Shown here piece after piece: positions 24,905 through 34,248 of a DNA stretch of 64,000 bases. The notes beneath the pieces are model-generated. The model saw only the letters and a list, made by a program, of their open reading frames with translations, made no database searches and was not told the DNA's origin. Location: the NCBI GenBank assembly GCA_903901015.1, contig CAIUPH010000004.1, positions 100,219 through 164,218 on the forward strand, in the 5' to 3' direction. A program made the translations under genes and the position numbers. Each line of letters starts with the position of its first letter. The stretch's first letter is position 1. Source of the DNA: Candidatus Bathyarchaeota archaeon. Lineage in GTDB: Archaea > Thermoproteota > Bathyarchaeia > Bathyarchaeales > Bathycorpusculaceae.

Positions 24905-25708
24905 TTAGGGTTTGTAGGCTTCTACTTCAAGCCGCATCATACCCAAACGGACAGTGCCATCCGCATCGACGGGGTGGCCTTTGAGGTAGCGATCCACGAT
25001 TTCTTGCACGAACAAATCCCTTTTTTCTATGGGCAGCTGTTCGGTGTAGGGCAGCCACGTAGTTCGTACCCAGCCAGCTAATCCTTCTGCGCCTACATGC
25101 TTCATTTCCTTGGGAAAAAGCTCCACACGCATCGGCTTCAAACCCGCATCAACCAGCAGAGCATGATATTCTTCGGGACCCAGAAATGCGTAGGGAAACT
25201 TGAAGTCTTCAAAAAACACCTTCCACTGCTCCTTGGGCAATAATTCATCTAAGATGCAGAGCACGGCTTGGGCGTTTCCTTTACCCGCCAACTGAAACAG
25301 CAGTCTGCCTCCATGTTTCAGGCTTCGTTGAACATCTACGAGCACAGTTTTCTGGTCTATTATCCAGTGCAGCGCGGCATTGGAGAAAACAACGTCGAAT
25401 TCTTCGTGGAAAAGCAGTTTTCGAGCGTCCATAACTTGGAAGGAAAGGTTGGGATAATTTTTCTTGGGAAAAGTTGTTTGGGCGAGCTTTATCATTTGTG
25501 CAGAGGAATCTACCCCGACTGCTTTGCCGTTTGGCAGGCACTTGGATAGTTCAGCGGTGATTTTTCCATCTCCGCAGCCGATGTCCAAAAGCGCTTCGTT
25601 TCCCTTGAGTTTGAGTTTTGGAATAAGCTCTTTTGCCCATTGAAGTTGGTTCTGGGAATTCTTTGCGTAATCCTTGGCGTCCCACGCATAATTTTTGGAA
25701 TCAGTCAT
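24905..25708 (-). CDS. class I SAM-dependent methyltransferase
   Basis: 267 aa. Motif I LLDIGCGDGKITAELSK, the acidic end of strand 2 (VGVDSS) and FDVVFSNAALHWI mark a small-molecule methyltransferase like trans-aconitate methyltransferase or malonyl-ACP methyltransferase. ATG 25708 overlaps the last 8 bp of the tRNA endonuclease subunit gene, so it is translationally coupled. Substrate not predictable. An arsenite- or polyamine-type role is not indicated. Confidence 0.78.
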   Translation of the reverse strand: MTDSKNYAWDAKDYAKNSQNQLQWAKELIPKLKLKGNEALLDIGCGDGKITAELSKCLPNGKAVGVDSSAQMIKLAQTTFPKKNYPNLSFQVMDARKLLFHEEFDVVFSNAALHWIIDQKTVLVDVQRSLKHGGRLLFQLAGKGNAQAVLCILDELLPKEQWKVFFEDFKFPYAFLGPEEYHALLVDAGLKPMRVELFPKEMKHVGAEGLAGWVRTTWLPYTEQLPIEKRDLFVQEIVDRYLKGHPVDADGTVRLGMMRLEVEAYKP

Positions 25709-26276
25709 CTTGGTCGTCCTGATCAATCTTGCTAAAGCTCAACGGCGAAACTGAGTAATGCACGACTTCGCCGCGTCGGTTCACAGCAGCTAAGATTAGT
25801 TCTTTCTTTTGGCTTTTACATTTGGACAGTGCATCTGCGAGGTCGTTTACTGGGAGCGGTTTGCCTTCTTGCGTAATCATGATGAGGTAGGGGGCGGTGT
25901 CTTTGCCGTATGCTCCGCGGTCGTAGATGCGAAAGTCTATTCCGCCGCCAAAGCCTTCCCGCACGACGTAGCCGCGGCTGCGTAAATCGCGGTAAACCAG
26001 GTAGTTGACCCATGCGTTGTCGTTTTGGGCTTCGTAGCAGTGCAGAATGCCCTGGAAATCCGCGGTTTTGCCTTTTTCAGCTTTGATTTCAAGCATGCCC
26101 TTATCCAACAGGTAGAGCGATTCATAGAATGTGAGCGCGAAAACTTTTTTTTCGAGTGTGCCGTAGCCGCGGGAGGTGAGCGCGTCGATGTTGCTTTGCT
26201 CAGTGACGACGACGCCTTTCTCGGCGAGGACACCACTGGTTCGGAATTCCACTGGAGCCTTCTTGGGTTCACTCAT
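25701..26276 (-). CDS. endA: tRNA splicing endonuclease, non-catalytic (structural) subunit
   Basis: 191 aa, with the EndA fold: N-terminal domain, then LVYRDLRSRGYVVREGFGGGIDFRIYDRG. The tyrosine is present, but where the catalytic histidine should stand the sequence reads KDTAPYLI; the paralog at 41796 has VEHAPYMV there. The lysine region is KKELILAAV. This fits the crenarchaeal-type (alpha-beta)2 enzyme in which one paralog is structural. Lies 10 bp downstream of mtnA and overlaps the methyltransferase gene. It does not appear able to cut alone. Confidence 0.8.
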   Translation of the reverse strand: MSEPKKAPVEFRTSGVLAEKGVVVTEQSNIDALTSRGYGTLEKKVFALTFYESLYLLDKGMLEIKAEKGKTADFQGILHCYEAQNDNAWVNYLVYRDLRSRGYVVREGFGGGIDFRIYDRGAYGKDTAPYLIMITQEGKPLPVNDLADALSKCKSQKKELILAAVNRRGEVVHYSVSPLSFSKIDQDDQDD

Positions 26277-26286
26277 TACTTGATCG

Positions 26287-27327
26287 CTACTCTACTCTTT
26301 GACGCTGTACTTTTCCTTTTCTGAATTCACCAAAATCTTTGTTGTAGATTACGCGGTTTTCTGTTATGATGGCTGTGACGTATTTGAGTGGTGTTGGGTC
26401 AAAAGCGGGGTTCATTACGTTTACTCCGTTTGGGGCGATTTGTACGCCTCCTATGTGGGTGACTTCCTCGGGCTTTCTTTCCTCCACCTCGATGTCTGCG
26501 GCTTTGCGGGTTAAATCGAAAGTTGATTTGGGTGCTGCAACGTAGAAGGGGATTTTGTGCTCGTGCGCCAGCACGGCGACGCTGTAGGTGCCTATCTTGT
26601 TGAACACGGCATCCTGCACGATGCGGTCTGCGCCCACAATGACCAGGTTAACTAAGCCTTTACTCATAACGTACCCCGCCATGTTGTCGGTTATTAGGGT
26701 GACTGGGATGCCGTCGCGTTTAAGCTCATACGCTGTAAGCCTTGCACCCTGCAGTAATGGGCGGGTTTCGTCGGCGATGACTTTGATTTTTTTGCCTTCC
26801 TCCCAAGCCGCGCGGACCACACCCAATGCGGTTCCGTACTCAACGGTTGCGAGTTCACCCGCGTTGCAGTGAGTCAAAATGGTGTCGCCGTCTTTTATGA
26901 GGACTGAGCCGTTTTTTCCGATTGCGCGGTTTTGGGCGGCGTCTTCGTCCGCGATTTTCTCTGCTTCCCCGATAACTGCGGCCTTGATTTCTTCGACACT
27001 GCCTGAAACGCTTTTGGCTTTGTTTAATACTCTATCGACGCCCCAGAACAGGTTCACCGCGGTCGGTCGCTGGCGCTTAATCAAGGTGCCCGCGGTTTCA
27101 AGTTCCGCCAAAAACTTTTCTCTATTCTTCGCGGTTGAGTGGTAAGCCGCTAATGCTACGCCGAACCCAGCCGCCGCACCCAAAAGCGGGGCGCCTCGGA
27201 CACGCAGAACCTTTATGGCTTCAGCCATCTGGTCGACTGTCTTGATTTCCAATGTTACCTCTTGGAGGGGCAGTTTGGTTTGGTCGGGTGTTATAACGGT
27301 TCCGTTTAGCCATTTTATCATGCGCAT
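26287..27327 (-). CDS. mtnA: S-methyl-5-thioribose-1-phosphate isomerase
   Basis: 346 aa. Isomerises methylthioribose 1-phosphate to the ribulose form in methionine salvage. RVRGAPLLGAAAGFGVALA, THCNAGELATVEYGTALG with the catalytic cysteine, VGADRIVQDAVFNKIGTY with the catalytic aspartate, and VAAPKSTFDL are all present. Related ribose-1,5-bisphosphate isomerase and eIF2B-alpha proteins are less likely given these motifs. GAGGT stands upstream of ATG 27327. First gene of the mtnA-endA-methyltransferase run. Confidence 0.9.
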   Translation of the reverse strand: MRMIKWLNGTVITPDQTKLPLQEVTLEIKTVDQMAEAIKVLRVRGAPLLGAAAGFGVALAAYHSTAKNREKFLAELETAGTLIKRQRPTAVNLFWGVDRVLNKAKSVSGSVEEIKAAVIGEAEKIADEDAAQNRAIGKNGSVLIKDGDTILTHCNAGELATVEYGTALGVVRAAWEEGKKIKVIADETRPLLQGARLTAYELKRDGIPVTLITDNMAGYVMSKGLVNLVIVGADRIVQDAVFNKIGTYSVAVLAHEHKIPFYVAAPKSTFDLTRKAADIEVEERKPEEVTHIGGVQIAPNGVNVMNPAFDPTPLKYVTAIITENRVIYNKDFGEFRKGKVQRQRVE

Positions 27328-27395
27328 TTCAGTTACCTCAAAGGTGAATGTGAATATGGCTTAGTTGTGTTGGGATGCGTTAAAGATTTTCTGTT

Positions 27396-27788
27396 TTAAC
27401 GTTTGAAACGCTGCACTAAATCTAGCAAGTTGCCGTAGAGGTCCTCAAAAACCACGTCGACACCCCATGCTTGTATTTCGGGTTTGCCAAAGAACTTCAC
27501 GCCCTTCGCCTTCAACGCCTTGTATTCTTTTCGACAGTCATCGCTTTCTAAAGTGAGGAAAACATGGTCTCCCGCCTGCTTTCCCACCGCTTTGCGTTTT
27601 TCTTCAGTGTTAGCCACAACAAAAGTCAGTTCAAGGTCGGTTTGGTCTTTGGGCGAAACAGTAACCCACCGCACCTTCGGGGCAATTTCCTGATCTTGGC
27701 GTTTTTGGAATCCGAGTTTTTGGGTGTAGAATTTTAGGGCTTCATCTTGGTCTTTGACTAGTAGGGTTATGTGGCCGATTTTGTTCAT
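27396..27788 (-). CDS. glyoxalase/bleomycin-resistance (VOC) family protein
   Basis: 130 aa of two beta-alpha-beta-beta-beta units: GHITLLVKDQDEALKFYTQKLGF at the start and FGKPEIQAWGVDVVFEDLYGNLLDLVQ at the end. Histidine (GHI) and glutamate/aspartate positions allow metal binding. The family covers lyases, dioxygenases and resistance proteins, so the substrate is open. Placed 68 bp before mtnA on the same strand and may be transcribed with it. Confidence 0.8.
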   Translation of the reverse strand: MNKIGHITLLVKDQDEALKFYTQKLGFQKRQDQEIAPKVRWVTVSPKDQTDLELTFVVANTEEKRKAVGKQAGDHVFLTLESDDCRKEYKALKAKGVKFFGKPEIQAWGVDVVFEDLYGNLLDLVQRFKR

Positions 27789-27841
27789 TCTGTTATCACT
27801 CAGCTTTGTTAATAGAATTTGAAAAGGGGCTTAAGTTCGGC

Positions 27842-28594
27842 TTAAGCAGATGTGTCGTAGGGCGATTTGATGTGTGTAACGACTTCGACGGGGGAATCTT
27901 CGCCCGACTTTAGCCGTTTCTTCCATTCTTCCCCGACGGCGATTAGCGAGAAGATGCCTGAAACCTCCGCTTTGGATTTCTTTACGAGGTTCACGAGGGC
28001 TTCCTGGGTTTCGCCGCTCTTAATCATGTCATCCACCACGAGTACGCTGTCGCGTTTCTTGATGGATTCCTTGGGAATGTACAATGTTACGGTTACACCT
28101 GAGTCGCGACCTAAAATGTAGGTTTCTTCGAGGAAGGCTTTGACGCCGACTTCTTTGTTGCGCTTCGCCACGATTAGGTTTACGCCAAGTGAGTTGGCAA
28201 CCATGGTGGCGAGTGGGATGCCGTCGACGGCTGCAGTTAAGATTTTTGTTACGCGTTTGCCCGCGAAGTTTGCAAGTGCGTGGTTTGCGGCTTGCTGGAG
28301 GATGTTGTAGTCGCCGACGATTTCGGTGTTGTCAAAGTAACCGGTGTCATCGAATTTTATTCTGCTGCGCAGTTCCGCTTCTAAGCCGACGAGTTTGGTT
28401 AAAACACGCCAGAGCTGTTTGGCTCTCACGGTGTTTGGTAAGACGTGTCCTTTTGCATAGCGGCTAAGCACGGTGACTGGGAGACCTGTTTTTAAGGCAA
28501 GTTCCCGGTAGGTGATGTTTCGTTTGTATTTTGCGGTTCGTAGGAGCTCGATTGTCATTAATCGAAGTTTTAGGTCTTCTGCGTGAGTGCTCAT
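27842..28594 (-). CDS. GfcR-like regulator: HTH plus phosphoribosyltransferase domain
   Basis: About 250 aa. N-terminal helix-turn-helix (YKRNITYRELALKTGLPVTVLSRYAKG) fused to a PRTase fold whose PRPP loop reads VLVVDDMIKSGETQEALV. The same architecture is known for the haloarchaeal sugar-metabolism regulator GfcR and other PyrE-like archaeal regulators. ATG 28594 follows GGAG by nine bases. The ligand is probably a phosphoribosyl or sugar metabolite, but the targets cannot be read from the sequence. Confidence 0.78.
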   Translation of the reverse strand: MSTHAEDLKLRLMTIELLRTAKYKRNITYRELALKTGLPVTVLSRYAKGHVLPNTVRAKQLWRVLTKLVGLEAELRSRIKFDDTGYFDNTEIVGDYNILQQAANHALANFAGKRVTKILTAAVDGIPLATMVANSLGVNLIVAKRNKEVGVKAFLEETYILGRDSGVTVTLYIPKESIKKRDSVLVVDDMIKSGETQEALVNLVKKSKAEVSGIFSLIAVGEEWKKRLKSGEDSPVEVVTHIKSPYDTSA

Positions 28595-28620
28595 TTTTCT
28601 TATCTCCAATTTTACATCTA

Positions 28621-28872
28621 TTAGTTAATTATTATATGCCATTTAATATTGTGTCTTGCCAATTTATAACTTTCCATTAAACTATAAAAAGTTTCATTGA
28701 ACAACGCAATAAAGACATCAGAATTTCGTGAAATAAACAGTTTTTCCCTCTTAAAACCACGCAAAAGCTCACAGTGCCGCAACACGGCAAATTCACGTTC
28801 AAACCCCTCCGCGGACAAACTAAACCTCCCCATCAACTCCTCCCTGCTGACCCTGCCCCGCTCCAAAACCAA
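28621..28872 (-). CDS. possible winged-helix protein, 83 aa
   Basis: The segment SREELMGRFSLSAEGFEREFAVL has the rhythm of a helix-turn-helix, followed by ELLRGFKREKLFISR as a wing-like strand and a helical tail. The start is uncertain: TTG 28872 has no binding site, and the frame stays open further upstream. It lies 26 bp upstream of the PRTase regulator gene on the same strand and could be co-transcribed. Moderate support only. Confidence 0.42.
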   Translation of the reverse strand: MVLERGRVSREELMGRFSLSAEGFEREFAVLRHCELLRGFKREKLFISRNSDVFIALFNETFYSLMESYKLARHNIKWHIIIN

Positions 28873-28944
28873 CTCGATATGCCCACATAAAAATCAAGGT
28901 TTTTTAAATGGACCCGAGACTCCTATACCCAAGGGGGAACATAC

Positions 28945-29493
28945 ATGCAAAGGATTCAGCGGCTATTCATAATTGCGCTGTTCGGCTCCATAATCTTCGT
29001 CACCAACGTGTTCCTGCCGCCCCCGATAAACTACCTGATAATCGTTGTCGAGGCTGTGTTGCTCGCGATTAGCGGATTGTTCATCCCAAAAGGCGGCGCA
29101 ATGTACGTGGGCGCGGTCGGAGGGCTCTTAACAGCGCTGTGGAATGCTTCTCTGGGACCATTCACGTTTTTCTTCAGTTTCCTCTTCGGCGTATTCGTAG
29201 ACCTTTTCTTATTCACATTCAAAATCAAAGGTTCACGCGAAGGCGTAAACCGCAACAGGCTCATAGCGGCGATGGCTTTAAGCACGCTTTTAATTGCGGT
29301 CTCCAGTTATTCGGCGTTCGCCATCCTACCCCAATCCGTCAATCTTTCGGGTCTATCATTTGTTAGCTTGATTGTGCAGCGAAGCACCATGTTAGATATG
29401 ATGGTGGTGTTTATGGGTCCAGCAGTTGGCGCCGTGGCGGGTTATGCGTCTGCGTACCTTTGGAACAAGTACCTGCGCCATCTAAGCATCTAA
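28945..29493 (+). CDS. ECF-transporter-like S-component membrane protein
   Basis: 182 aa with about five to six membrane helices (residues 7-27, 29-46, 51-73, 78-97, 107-130, 150-175). GPFTFFFSFLFGVFVDLFLF and the overall length resemble substrate-binding S components of energy-coupling-factor importers. No ECF ATPase or T component adjoins, so it would use shared partners, or it is another small membrane protein. Ends 4 bp inside the convergent gene. Confidence 0.5.
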   Translation: MQRIQRLFIIALFGSIIFVTNVFLPPPINYLIIVVEAVLLAISGLFIPKGGAMYVGAVGGLLTALWNASLGPFTFFFSFLFGVFVDLFLFTFKIKGSREGVNRNRLIAAMALSTLLIAVSSYSAFAILPQSVNLSGLSFVSLIVQRSTMLDMMVVFMGPAVGAVAGYASAYLWNKYLRHLSI

Positions 29494-29756
29494 AACTTTT
29501 CTTTAATTTTTTGATCCACCACTTTGGCGATTATCAAGTTAGAAATAAACACACACTTAACCCCCAATAATTCGGCGAGTTCAGCGGGCTTCTGGTCCTG
29601 AGTCACCAAAACCAAACCGTTTTTCCCAGCGTACTCCACGATTTCCCTGTCCTTAGCGCTTTTAAGCCCCGCTTCCTGAGCCGTCAAAACCTCATAGCCC
29701 AAAGTCTCCAAGTACTCTTTTAAGCCAGCGTACATTTCGTCAAGAAGAATCTTCAT
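29490..29756 (-). CDS. PIN-like DUF5615-type protein
   Basis: 88 aa. It begins MKILLDEM and contains SAKDREIVEYA and GLVLVTQDQKP, the acidic positions of the small PIN-like family associated with toxin-antitoxin pairs and DNA repair. No antitoxin gene is next to it. Overlaps the convergent membrane gene by 4 bp. Likely a nuclease-fold protein; toxin activity is not shown. Confidence 0.62.
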   Translation of the reverse strand: MKILLDEMYAGLKEYLETLGYEVLTAQEAGLKSAKDREIVEYAGKNGLVLVTQDQKPAELAELLGVKCVFISNLIIAKVVDQKIKEKF

Positions 29757-29803
29757 GGCTTCTCCTTTGTGGGCTAAATTATTTAGCCTTTACCCATATC
29801 GGC

Positions 29804-30448
29804 TTAATCGATTAGGAGTATTCCGAAGGATTCTGGGTTCTTGGCAAACGGAAAAGTCACCATGATTCCTGCGTTAGCAGCGGTTTTCTTCACGTTCACG
29901 CCGACCGCGTCTTCGGACCAGCGTGCCAGATTGGGGTGGGCACAAATCTTGGTTTCGATGTTACATTTCTCGCAGAGCTGGCAGTGACCCGAAACAAACG
30001 AAATAGCTAAACTGTAGCCCTTGTTCATGGCGGCTTTCTCCAAATCCACCACGGTCTGCAGCATTTTGCGTTTGTCATCTTTCCAGTCCTGCCAGAACTT
30101 CGCCGCCTTCTCCTTAATTTCTTTTGATACGGTAGGGTCGGTTTCGGCAACCATGAGCTTTGCCAACACTTCCGGTTCAGCCTGCGCGTTTGAGGCGAAC
30201 TTCATGAACATAGCGTAACTGTATTCTGAAACGATTTTTCGGAATTCCTCAGCGGAGGGCGTGTAGGGTGGGCAGGCGAGGGTTTTGCCGTAGTGGTTGC
30301 AGCCGACTTTGCATTTGAGGACCACGCGGTCTTCGACGACGACTTTGCTTGTTGGAATGATTTTTGCGTCTGCTGCCCCTTTTTCGAGGGCTAATTTAAC
30401 GAGAAACTGATATTTTTCGGCGTTGTTTTGAGTTGGCATATTGTTCAC
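29804..30448 (-). CDS. cysteine-rich metal-binding protein (DUF2284)
   Basis: 214 aa. Cysteine sets CKVGCNHYGKTLACPPYTP near residue 50 and SGHCQLCEKCNIETKICAHP near residue 155 are the pattern of DUF2284 predicted metal-binding proteins, often found in anaerobes and likely to bind an iron-sulfur cluster. Role unknown; related genes sometimes sit beside corrinoid or redox genes, but not here. Confidence 0.78.
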   Translation of the reverse strand: MNNMPTQNNAEKYQFLVKLALEKGAADAKIIPTSKVVVEDRVVLKCKVGCNHYGKTLACPPYTPSAEEFRKIVSEYSYAMFMKFASNAQAEPEVLAKLMVAETDPTVSKEIKEKAAKFWQDWKDDKRKMLQTVVDLEKAAMNKGYSLAISFVSGHCQLCEKCNIETKICAHPNLARWSEDAVGVNVKKTAANAGIMVTFPFAKNPESFGILLID

Positions 30449-30595
30449 TGAGTTGTGGTTTGATGTTTTCTTTTGATATAAAGGTTCGTCGGTTTTAGAG
30501 CAGTCTTCAAACGTTGTTTCTTTGTGCAGAGAGGGTCTTAAGAGTGAGCTATCTTTTCCAGTTTAATTTTTAGGTTGTCTTGTTGTTTTGTTTGC

Positions 30596-30737
30596 GGTCC
30601 AGCTGCTTGTAGCTGTTTGCACAACCAGTCTGCAACCTAAACCGACCCTGAACCCAAAACACATTGTGCAGCCCAGCCTGCTGGTTGTTGTTGTTGTGTA
30701 TAGGGAACTTTTCACTACAACTACTAAAGAAAGAAAA
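30596..30737 (+). repeat. dispersed repeat family B, copy 1
   Basis: About 140 bp strongly similar to 47484-47620. Shared blocks include TTGCACAACCAG, AAAACACATTGTGCAGCCC and AGCCTG, followed by a TATAGGGA-type block and CTAAAGAAA. TTGCACAA and TTGTGCA within it can pair as a long-loop stem. It lies in the 510-bp gene-free stretch 30449-30958. Confidence 0.72.
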
Positions 30738-30805
30738 CTAAACGTGCTCAGGGCTAAAAAAGACGAAAAAACAACAAATTAGGCTTAAAATCCATATCCC
30801 GCAGA

Positions 30806-30820
30806 ACCATAAATTATGGT
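30806..30820. promoter_or_regulatory. ACCATAA/TTATGGT palindrome
   Basis: Perfect 7-1-7 inverted repeat about 140 bp before the SIS-domain gene. Possible operator; no regulator is evident. Confidence 0.35.
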
Positions 30821-30958
30821 CGAGCCGATGCAAACATGGGTTGGCGAGCGCAAGAATAATATAGCTAATCCTTGAATCATGTCTGAACTGAAGGGGCGGT
30901 TGGTATTAAGAGCAATGTCAGTTCTATTGGGTACGTTAACAGAATTCAAGAAAACATT

Positions 30959-32059
30959 ATGGGCATCAAGAAACGTGAGCTTGCGCCGTTGTATGAGGAC
31001 CTCACCGCTGCAGACTGCGTTATCTGCGGCGGATCAGGCAGATCGCTTTATTCACTCAACGCCGCCCTAAGCCAAATTGCACTAAGCCAAGTGGGCTGGC
31101 GAAACAAAGTTGTTTTAACACCCGACGACCCAGGGTTCCCAGGCAAAAACATGTACGACGCCGCAGGAGACCTGGAACGCCGCTACAAAAAAACGCTTTT
31201 GCTCATGAACTCGGGCAGCGGCTACAGCGACGACCCACTCGTCATGGCACAGGACCTTGCAAAGTACATAGACGAAAAAAAATCCACCCATTTCTCCATG
31301 GGGCTCTTAACGTCAACGTTGGAGTCGCCGCTGGCTGAAATCACCAGCAAATACGGACAAGTTGTCCAGATTAAGGGACGCGGCAAAAACAAGCCAGGAG
31401 CCGAATACGCTGAAACAGGCATGATGGGCGACATCTTCGAGCTCGGAACCCTTGAACTATTAAACAGCATGATAGAAGCCATATTCCGAAACCTCCCCGT
31501 CGGCGAAGTATTCCGATTATGCGAAGAAGAATTCCAGAAAGTCGGCGACATGATAGATGCCAACGTAAACTCAGAAACCTACACTAAACTCGTCGACATC
31601 ATGGAAAAACGAACCGACGTGTTCCTGGGCGGAAAAGGCACAGGAAACGAAATCGCCAAAATGACTGGCGTGCGGCTTTTCCACATTAAAAGTTTCTTGG
31701 GCGACAACGTTTACATCACAAGAGGCGTCAACACACCGCATCCACGAGCGGGCGACCTTGAAATCCTGCTTTCGTTCTCGGGCGAAACAAGACCAGTAAT
31801 CATTTGGGCGGATGTGCTCAAGAAATTCGGCGGCACAGTCTTCGCCATCACAGGCAACGCAGAATCCACGTTGGCTAAGAAAGCTGACTTGAAAATTGTG
31901 TTGCCTGAAGAAGTTAAGCCGTTTACGCCAAGGCGCTTCTACACTCGTGCAGCATACGTGCTAAGTCCACTGCCAGTTAGGCTTGCAGAGCGCCTCGGTG
32001 AACGTGGACTTAACCTGCCAGAATACATCATCAGCTGGTACCACTCCGTAACACAGTAA
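30959..32059 (+). CDS. two-SIS-domain sugar-phosphate isomerase-like protein
   Basis: 366 aa. First SIS domain starts at CVICGGSGRSLYSLNAA with LLLMNSGSGYSDDP; the second at DVFLGGKGTGNEIAKMTG with ILLSFSGETRPVI. The C-terminus VRLAERLGERGLNLPEYIIS is unlike glutaminase-linked enzymes. Proteins of this layout isomerise or bind phosphosugars; 6-phospho-3-hexuloisomerase is one relative, but that has a single domain. Start ATG 30959 lacks a clear binding site; a leaderless transcript is possible. No neighbouring sugar genes pin down the substrate. Confidence 0.7.
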   Translation: MGIKKRELAPLYEDLTAADCVICGGSGRSLYSLNAALSQIALSQVGWRNKVVLTPDDPGFPGKNMYDAAGDLERRYKKTLLLMNSGSGYSDDPLVMAQDLAKYIDEKKSTHFSMGLLTSTLESPLAEITSKYGQVVQIKGRGKNKPGAEYAETGMMGDIFELGTLELLNSMIEAIFRNLPVGEVFRLCEEEFQKVGDMIDANVNSETYTKLVDIMEKRTDVFLGGKGTGNEIAKMTGVRLFHIKSFLGDNVYITRGVNTPHPRAGDLEILLSFSGETRPVIIWADVLKKFGGTVFAITGNAESTLAKKADLKIVLPEEVKPFTPRRFYTRAAYVLSPLPVRLAERLGERGLNLPEYIISWYHSVTQ

Positions 32060-32147
32060 ACCCAAAAGACCCGCACATTTTTTGTGTGGGCAACACCTGT
32101 TTTTAAACATGTTAATGGCGCCAGAAAACGCCAATACCGCCCTGCCA

Positions 32148-33569
32148 TTAGGGATTTAGCCAAAACGGTTTACCTGAAAGGAACCCCGATAAAAACACTG
32201 TAAAGTCAGCATTGCCTTCATAGACTTCAACAACTTCGCCGTTAACGAGGACTCTGAGGTTTTCCTTGATTGCCTCCGCGATTAAATCGGCGACGCCCGC
32301 ATTTTTTCCTCCGTCCGCCAGCTTCTCCCTTAGCAGAGCGGCTGCGTCTGGGGTTTTGCGCGGAAGCTCCACCATCCAGCGTCCATCTTCTATGTAGGGA
32401 CCCGAAATCACCTGTTCGTTGCCTGCGTATTTAGCCAGGTACTTTACGCATTCAGCTTCGCGTTCAAGCGGCGGACCCAGATGCTTCTTGATGTTGGGCA
32501 GCACCTGCGCTTCAAGCTCAAACATAAATACGCTCGTGGCTTTTTCGCTTCTCCAAACCGCGTCTTTGAGGACTTTGAAATCATTCAGCTCAAGCATTGT
32601 TCGCAGGGAACGCTTTGAACGGTACAGTTGCCCCCAGAGAACATCGGGAACAGCGTTTAACTCGCCGATAACCAAAAACACAACGGTTGAGCCGCATTTT
32701 TCAAGCTGGTTCTCCAAGGCCTTAGTGGATAAAACTTCTGGTTTAGGCGGATAAAAGAACGTTTCAGATGGGTTCTCCAAAAAAGCCCGTGATGCACCGA
32801 TGAACTCGTAGAGTTTCTGGGGCTGAACGGCTGACGCGACGTTTCTTCCTTTATCCACGGGGTCAACGATTACTAAGGGCTCAGGAAAAAGAAGCGAAAT
32901 TTCATTTTCTCGTTCAGCATAAAAACCTTCAATGTCAATAACAACCCGCTTATTGTACTTTGCAAAGGCATGCAGTGTTGCCTCGAAGGAGCCGTACTTC
33001 ATGATTAAGAGTTCACAGAGATACCCGCTAAAGCCCCCGACTTTAATCTCAGCGCCGTAAACGCCGATGCCTTGCATGAACTTCTTCAGTAACCGAACGT
33101 CACCGCGCAACTGCTTATCCAAACGTGCCCTGATGTAGTTTGTGTGGTAGGGTGTTCGGTCGGTAGCGCTTTGCCATTCCCCCGATTTAGCATCATAGCA
33201 TGGCACAATGTCCACTTTGTAACCGTCGAGAAAAATTTGGAGGTAAGGGTGCTCAGCGAAACGTTCCAGCTGCTTTGCGTTTCCAGCTGCTTTCTTCGCG
33301 ATTTTTAATCCCACATCGCCGAGGTTTTTGCGTGGAATCGAAGTTGGCAACCGCATGAAAACGTCGATGTCAGGGTTTCCGCTCAGCCACGTGTCTTTAG
33401 CTATAGAGCCTTCAACACGCACGGTTGCCGCTACGCCTTCCCTTTGACATTCTAACGTGATTTTCTGCTCAAGCTCGCGGCTTAACGCCTCAACCTTGGC
33501 GTATTCCTCTTCTTTAGGCGTAATCTTCTCCAAAATTTGTTTGCTAATGGCTTCTAATTCTTTTGCCAT
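32148..33569 (-). CDS. cca: CCA-adding enzyme (class I, archaeal)
   Basis: 473 aa. Adds CCA to tRNA 3' ends. The nucleotidyltransferase signature VEGSIAKDTWLSGNPDIDVFMR has the GS motif and two catalytic aspartates, with the third in YKVDIVPC. The downstream FSGYLCELL and the tail domain are typical of archaeal class I enzymes. It precedes nothing on its strand but follows thpR by 10 bp, so the two tRNA-related genes form an operon. Confidence 0.93.
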   Translation of the reverse strand: MAKELEAISKQILEKITPKEEEYAKVEALSRELEQKITLECQREGVAATVRVEGSIAKDTWLSGNPDIDVFMRLPTSIPRKNLGDVGLKIAKKAAGNAKQLERFAEHPYLQIFLDGYKVDIVPCYDAKSGEWQSATDRTPYHTNYIRARLDKQLRGDVRLLKKFMQGIGVYGAEIKVGGFSGYLCELLIMKYGSFEATLHAFAKYNKRVVIDIEGFYAERENEISLLFPEPLVIVDPVDKGRNVASAVQPQKLYEFIGASRAFLENPSETFFYPPKPEVLSTKALENQLEKCGSTVVFLVIGELNAVPDVLWGQLYRSKRSLRTMLELNDFKVLKDAVWRSEKATSVFMFELEAQVLPNIKKHLGPPLEREAECVKYLAKYAGNEQVISGPYIEDGRWMVELPRKTPDAAALLREKLADGGKNAGVADLIAEAIKENLRVLVNGEVVEVYEGNADFTVFLSGFLSGKPFWLNP

Positions 33570-33579
33570 GGGTTATCAT

Positions 33580-34146
33580 TTAGGGACAGTATTCTTTGAG
33601 CGTTGAGTAAGCTGGACCATTGGGCGAGAGCTGGCTTTTCTTCAGCTTCAGGCAGTCGGCTCTTATGATGCCGAAGTCGTAGTTAGCTTGTTTAGTTACC
33701 AACTCGATTAACCGCTGTTTGTTTGCCCCTGTTCTGACGCGTGCGATGGTTAAATGTGGGCTGAATCCGTTAGGGTCTGGCGCGAATCCAAGTTCGTGGA
33801 TTTGGGGTTCAAGCTGCTCAAATATGCTTGTAAGCTGCTTTGCGCCATCGGTTATTCCTGCCCAAACTACCCGCGGATAATTAAGAGTTGGAAAAACCCC
33901 AAGCCCAGACAGTCGAATGTTAAATGGATTGAACTTCACGTTTTTCATAACTGCATAGATTTTATCCACCATCTCAGGGTTGATGTTACCCAGAAAACGA
34001 AGTGTAATATGGATGTTGGATGTCTCCACCATTTTTAGGTCTGCGTTGGTTTGCATCAAGAGTTTCTGCGCTGCGGCAACTCTGTTTAAAACGTTGTCGT
34101 TTTTCATGTCGAAAGCGATGAAGCTTCTAATTTGTGGTTCTGACAT
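33580..34146 (-). CDS. thpR: RNA 2',3'-cyclic phosphodiesterase (2'-5' RNA ligase family)
   Basis: 188 aa. The two HxTx motifs of the 2H phosphoesterase fold are HITLRFLG near residue 45 and HLTIARVR near residue 130. Opens 2',3'-cyclic phosphates or joins tRNA halves in vitro. Its position directly upstream of cca fits tRNA end processing. Confidence 0.9.
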   Translation of the reverse strand: MSEPQIRSFIAFDMKNDNVLNRVAAAQKLLMQTNADLKMVETSNIHITLRFLGNINPEMVDKIYAVMKNVKFNPFNIRLSGLGVFPTLNYPRVVWAGITDGAKQLTSIFEQLEPQIHELGFAPDPNGFSPHLTIARVRTGANKQRLIELVTKQANYDFGIIRADCLKLKKSQLSPNGPAYSTLKEYCP

Positions 34147-34248
34147 ATTGTTCCTTCACTAAATTTAACATATAACCCTCATAAATGCTTTTTAATGTAT
34201 GCATTCCCGAGATGCGTCTGCTTTTTTCTTTTCGAGTTCACACGGACT

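Noticed and set aside
29490-29756. Complete toxin-antitoxin pair
   Set aside because: The PIN-like gene has no antitoxin-like neighbour; the adjacent convergent gene encodes a membrane protein.
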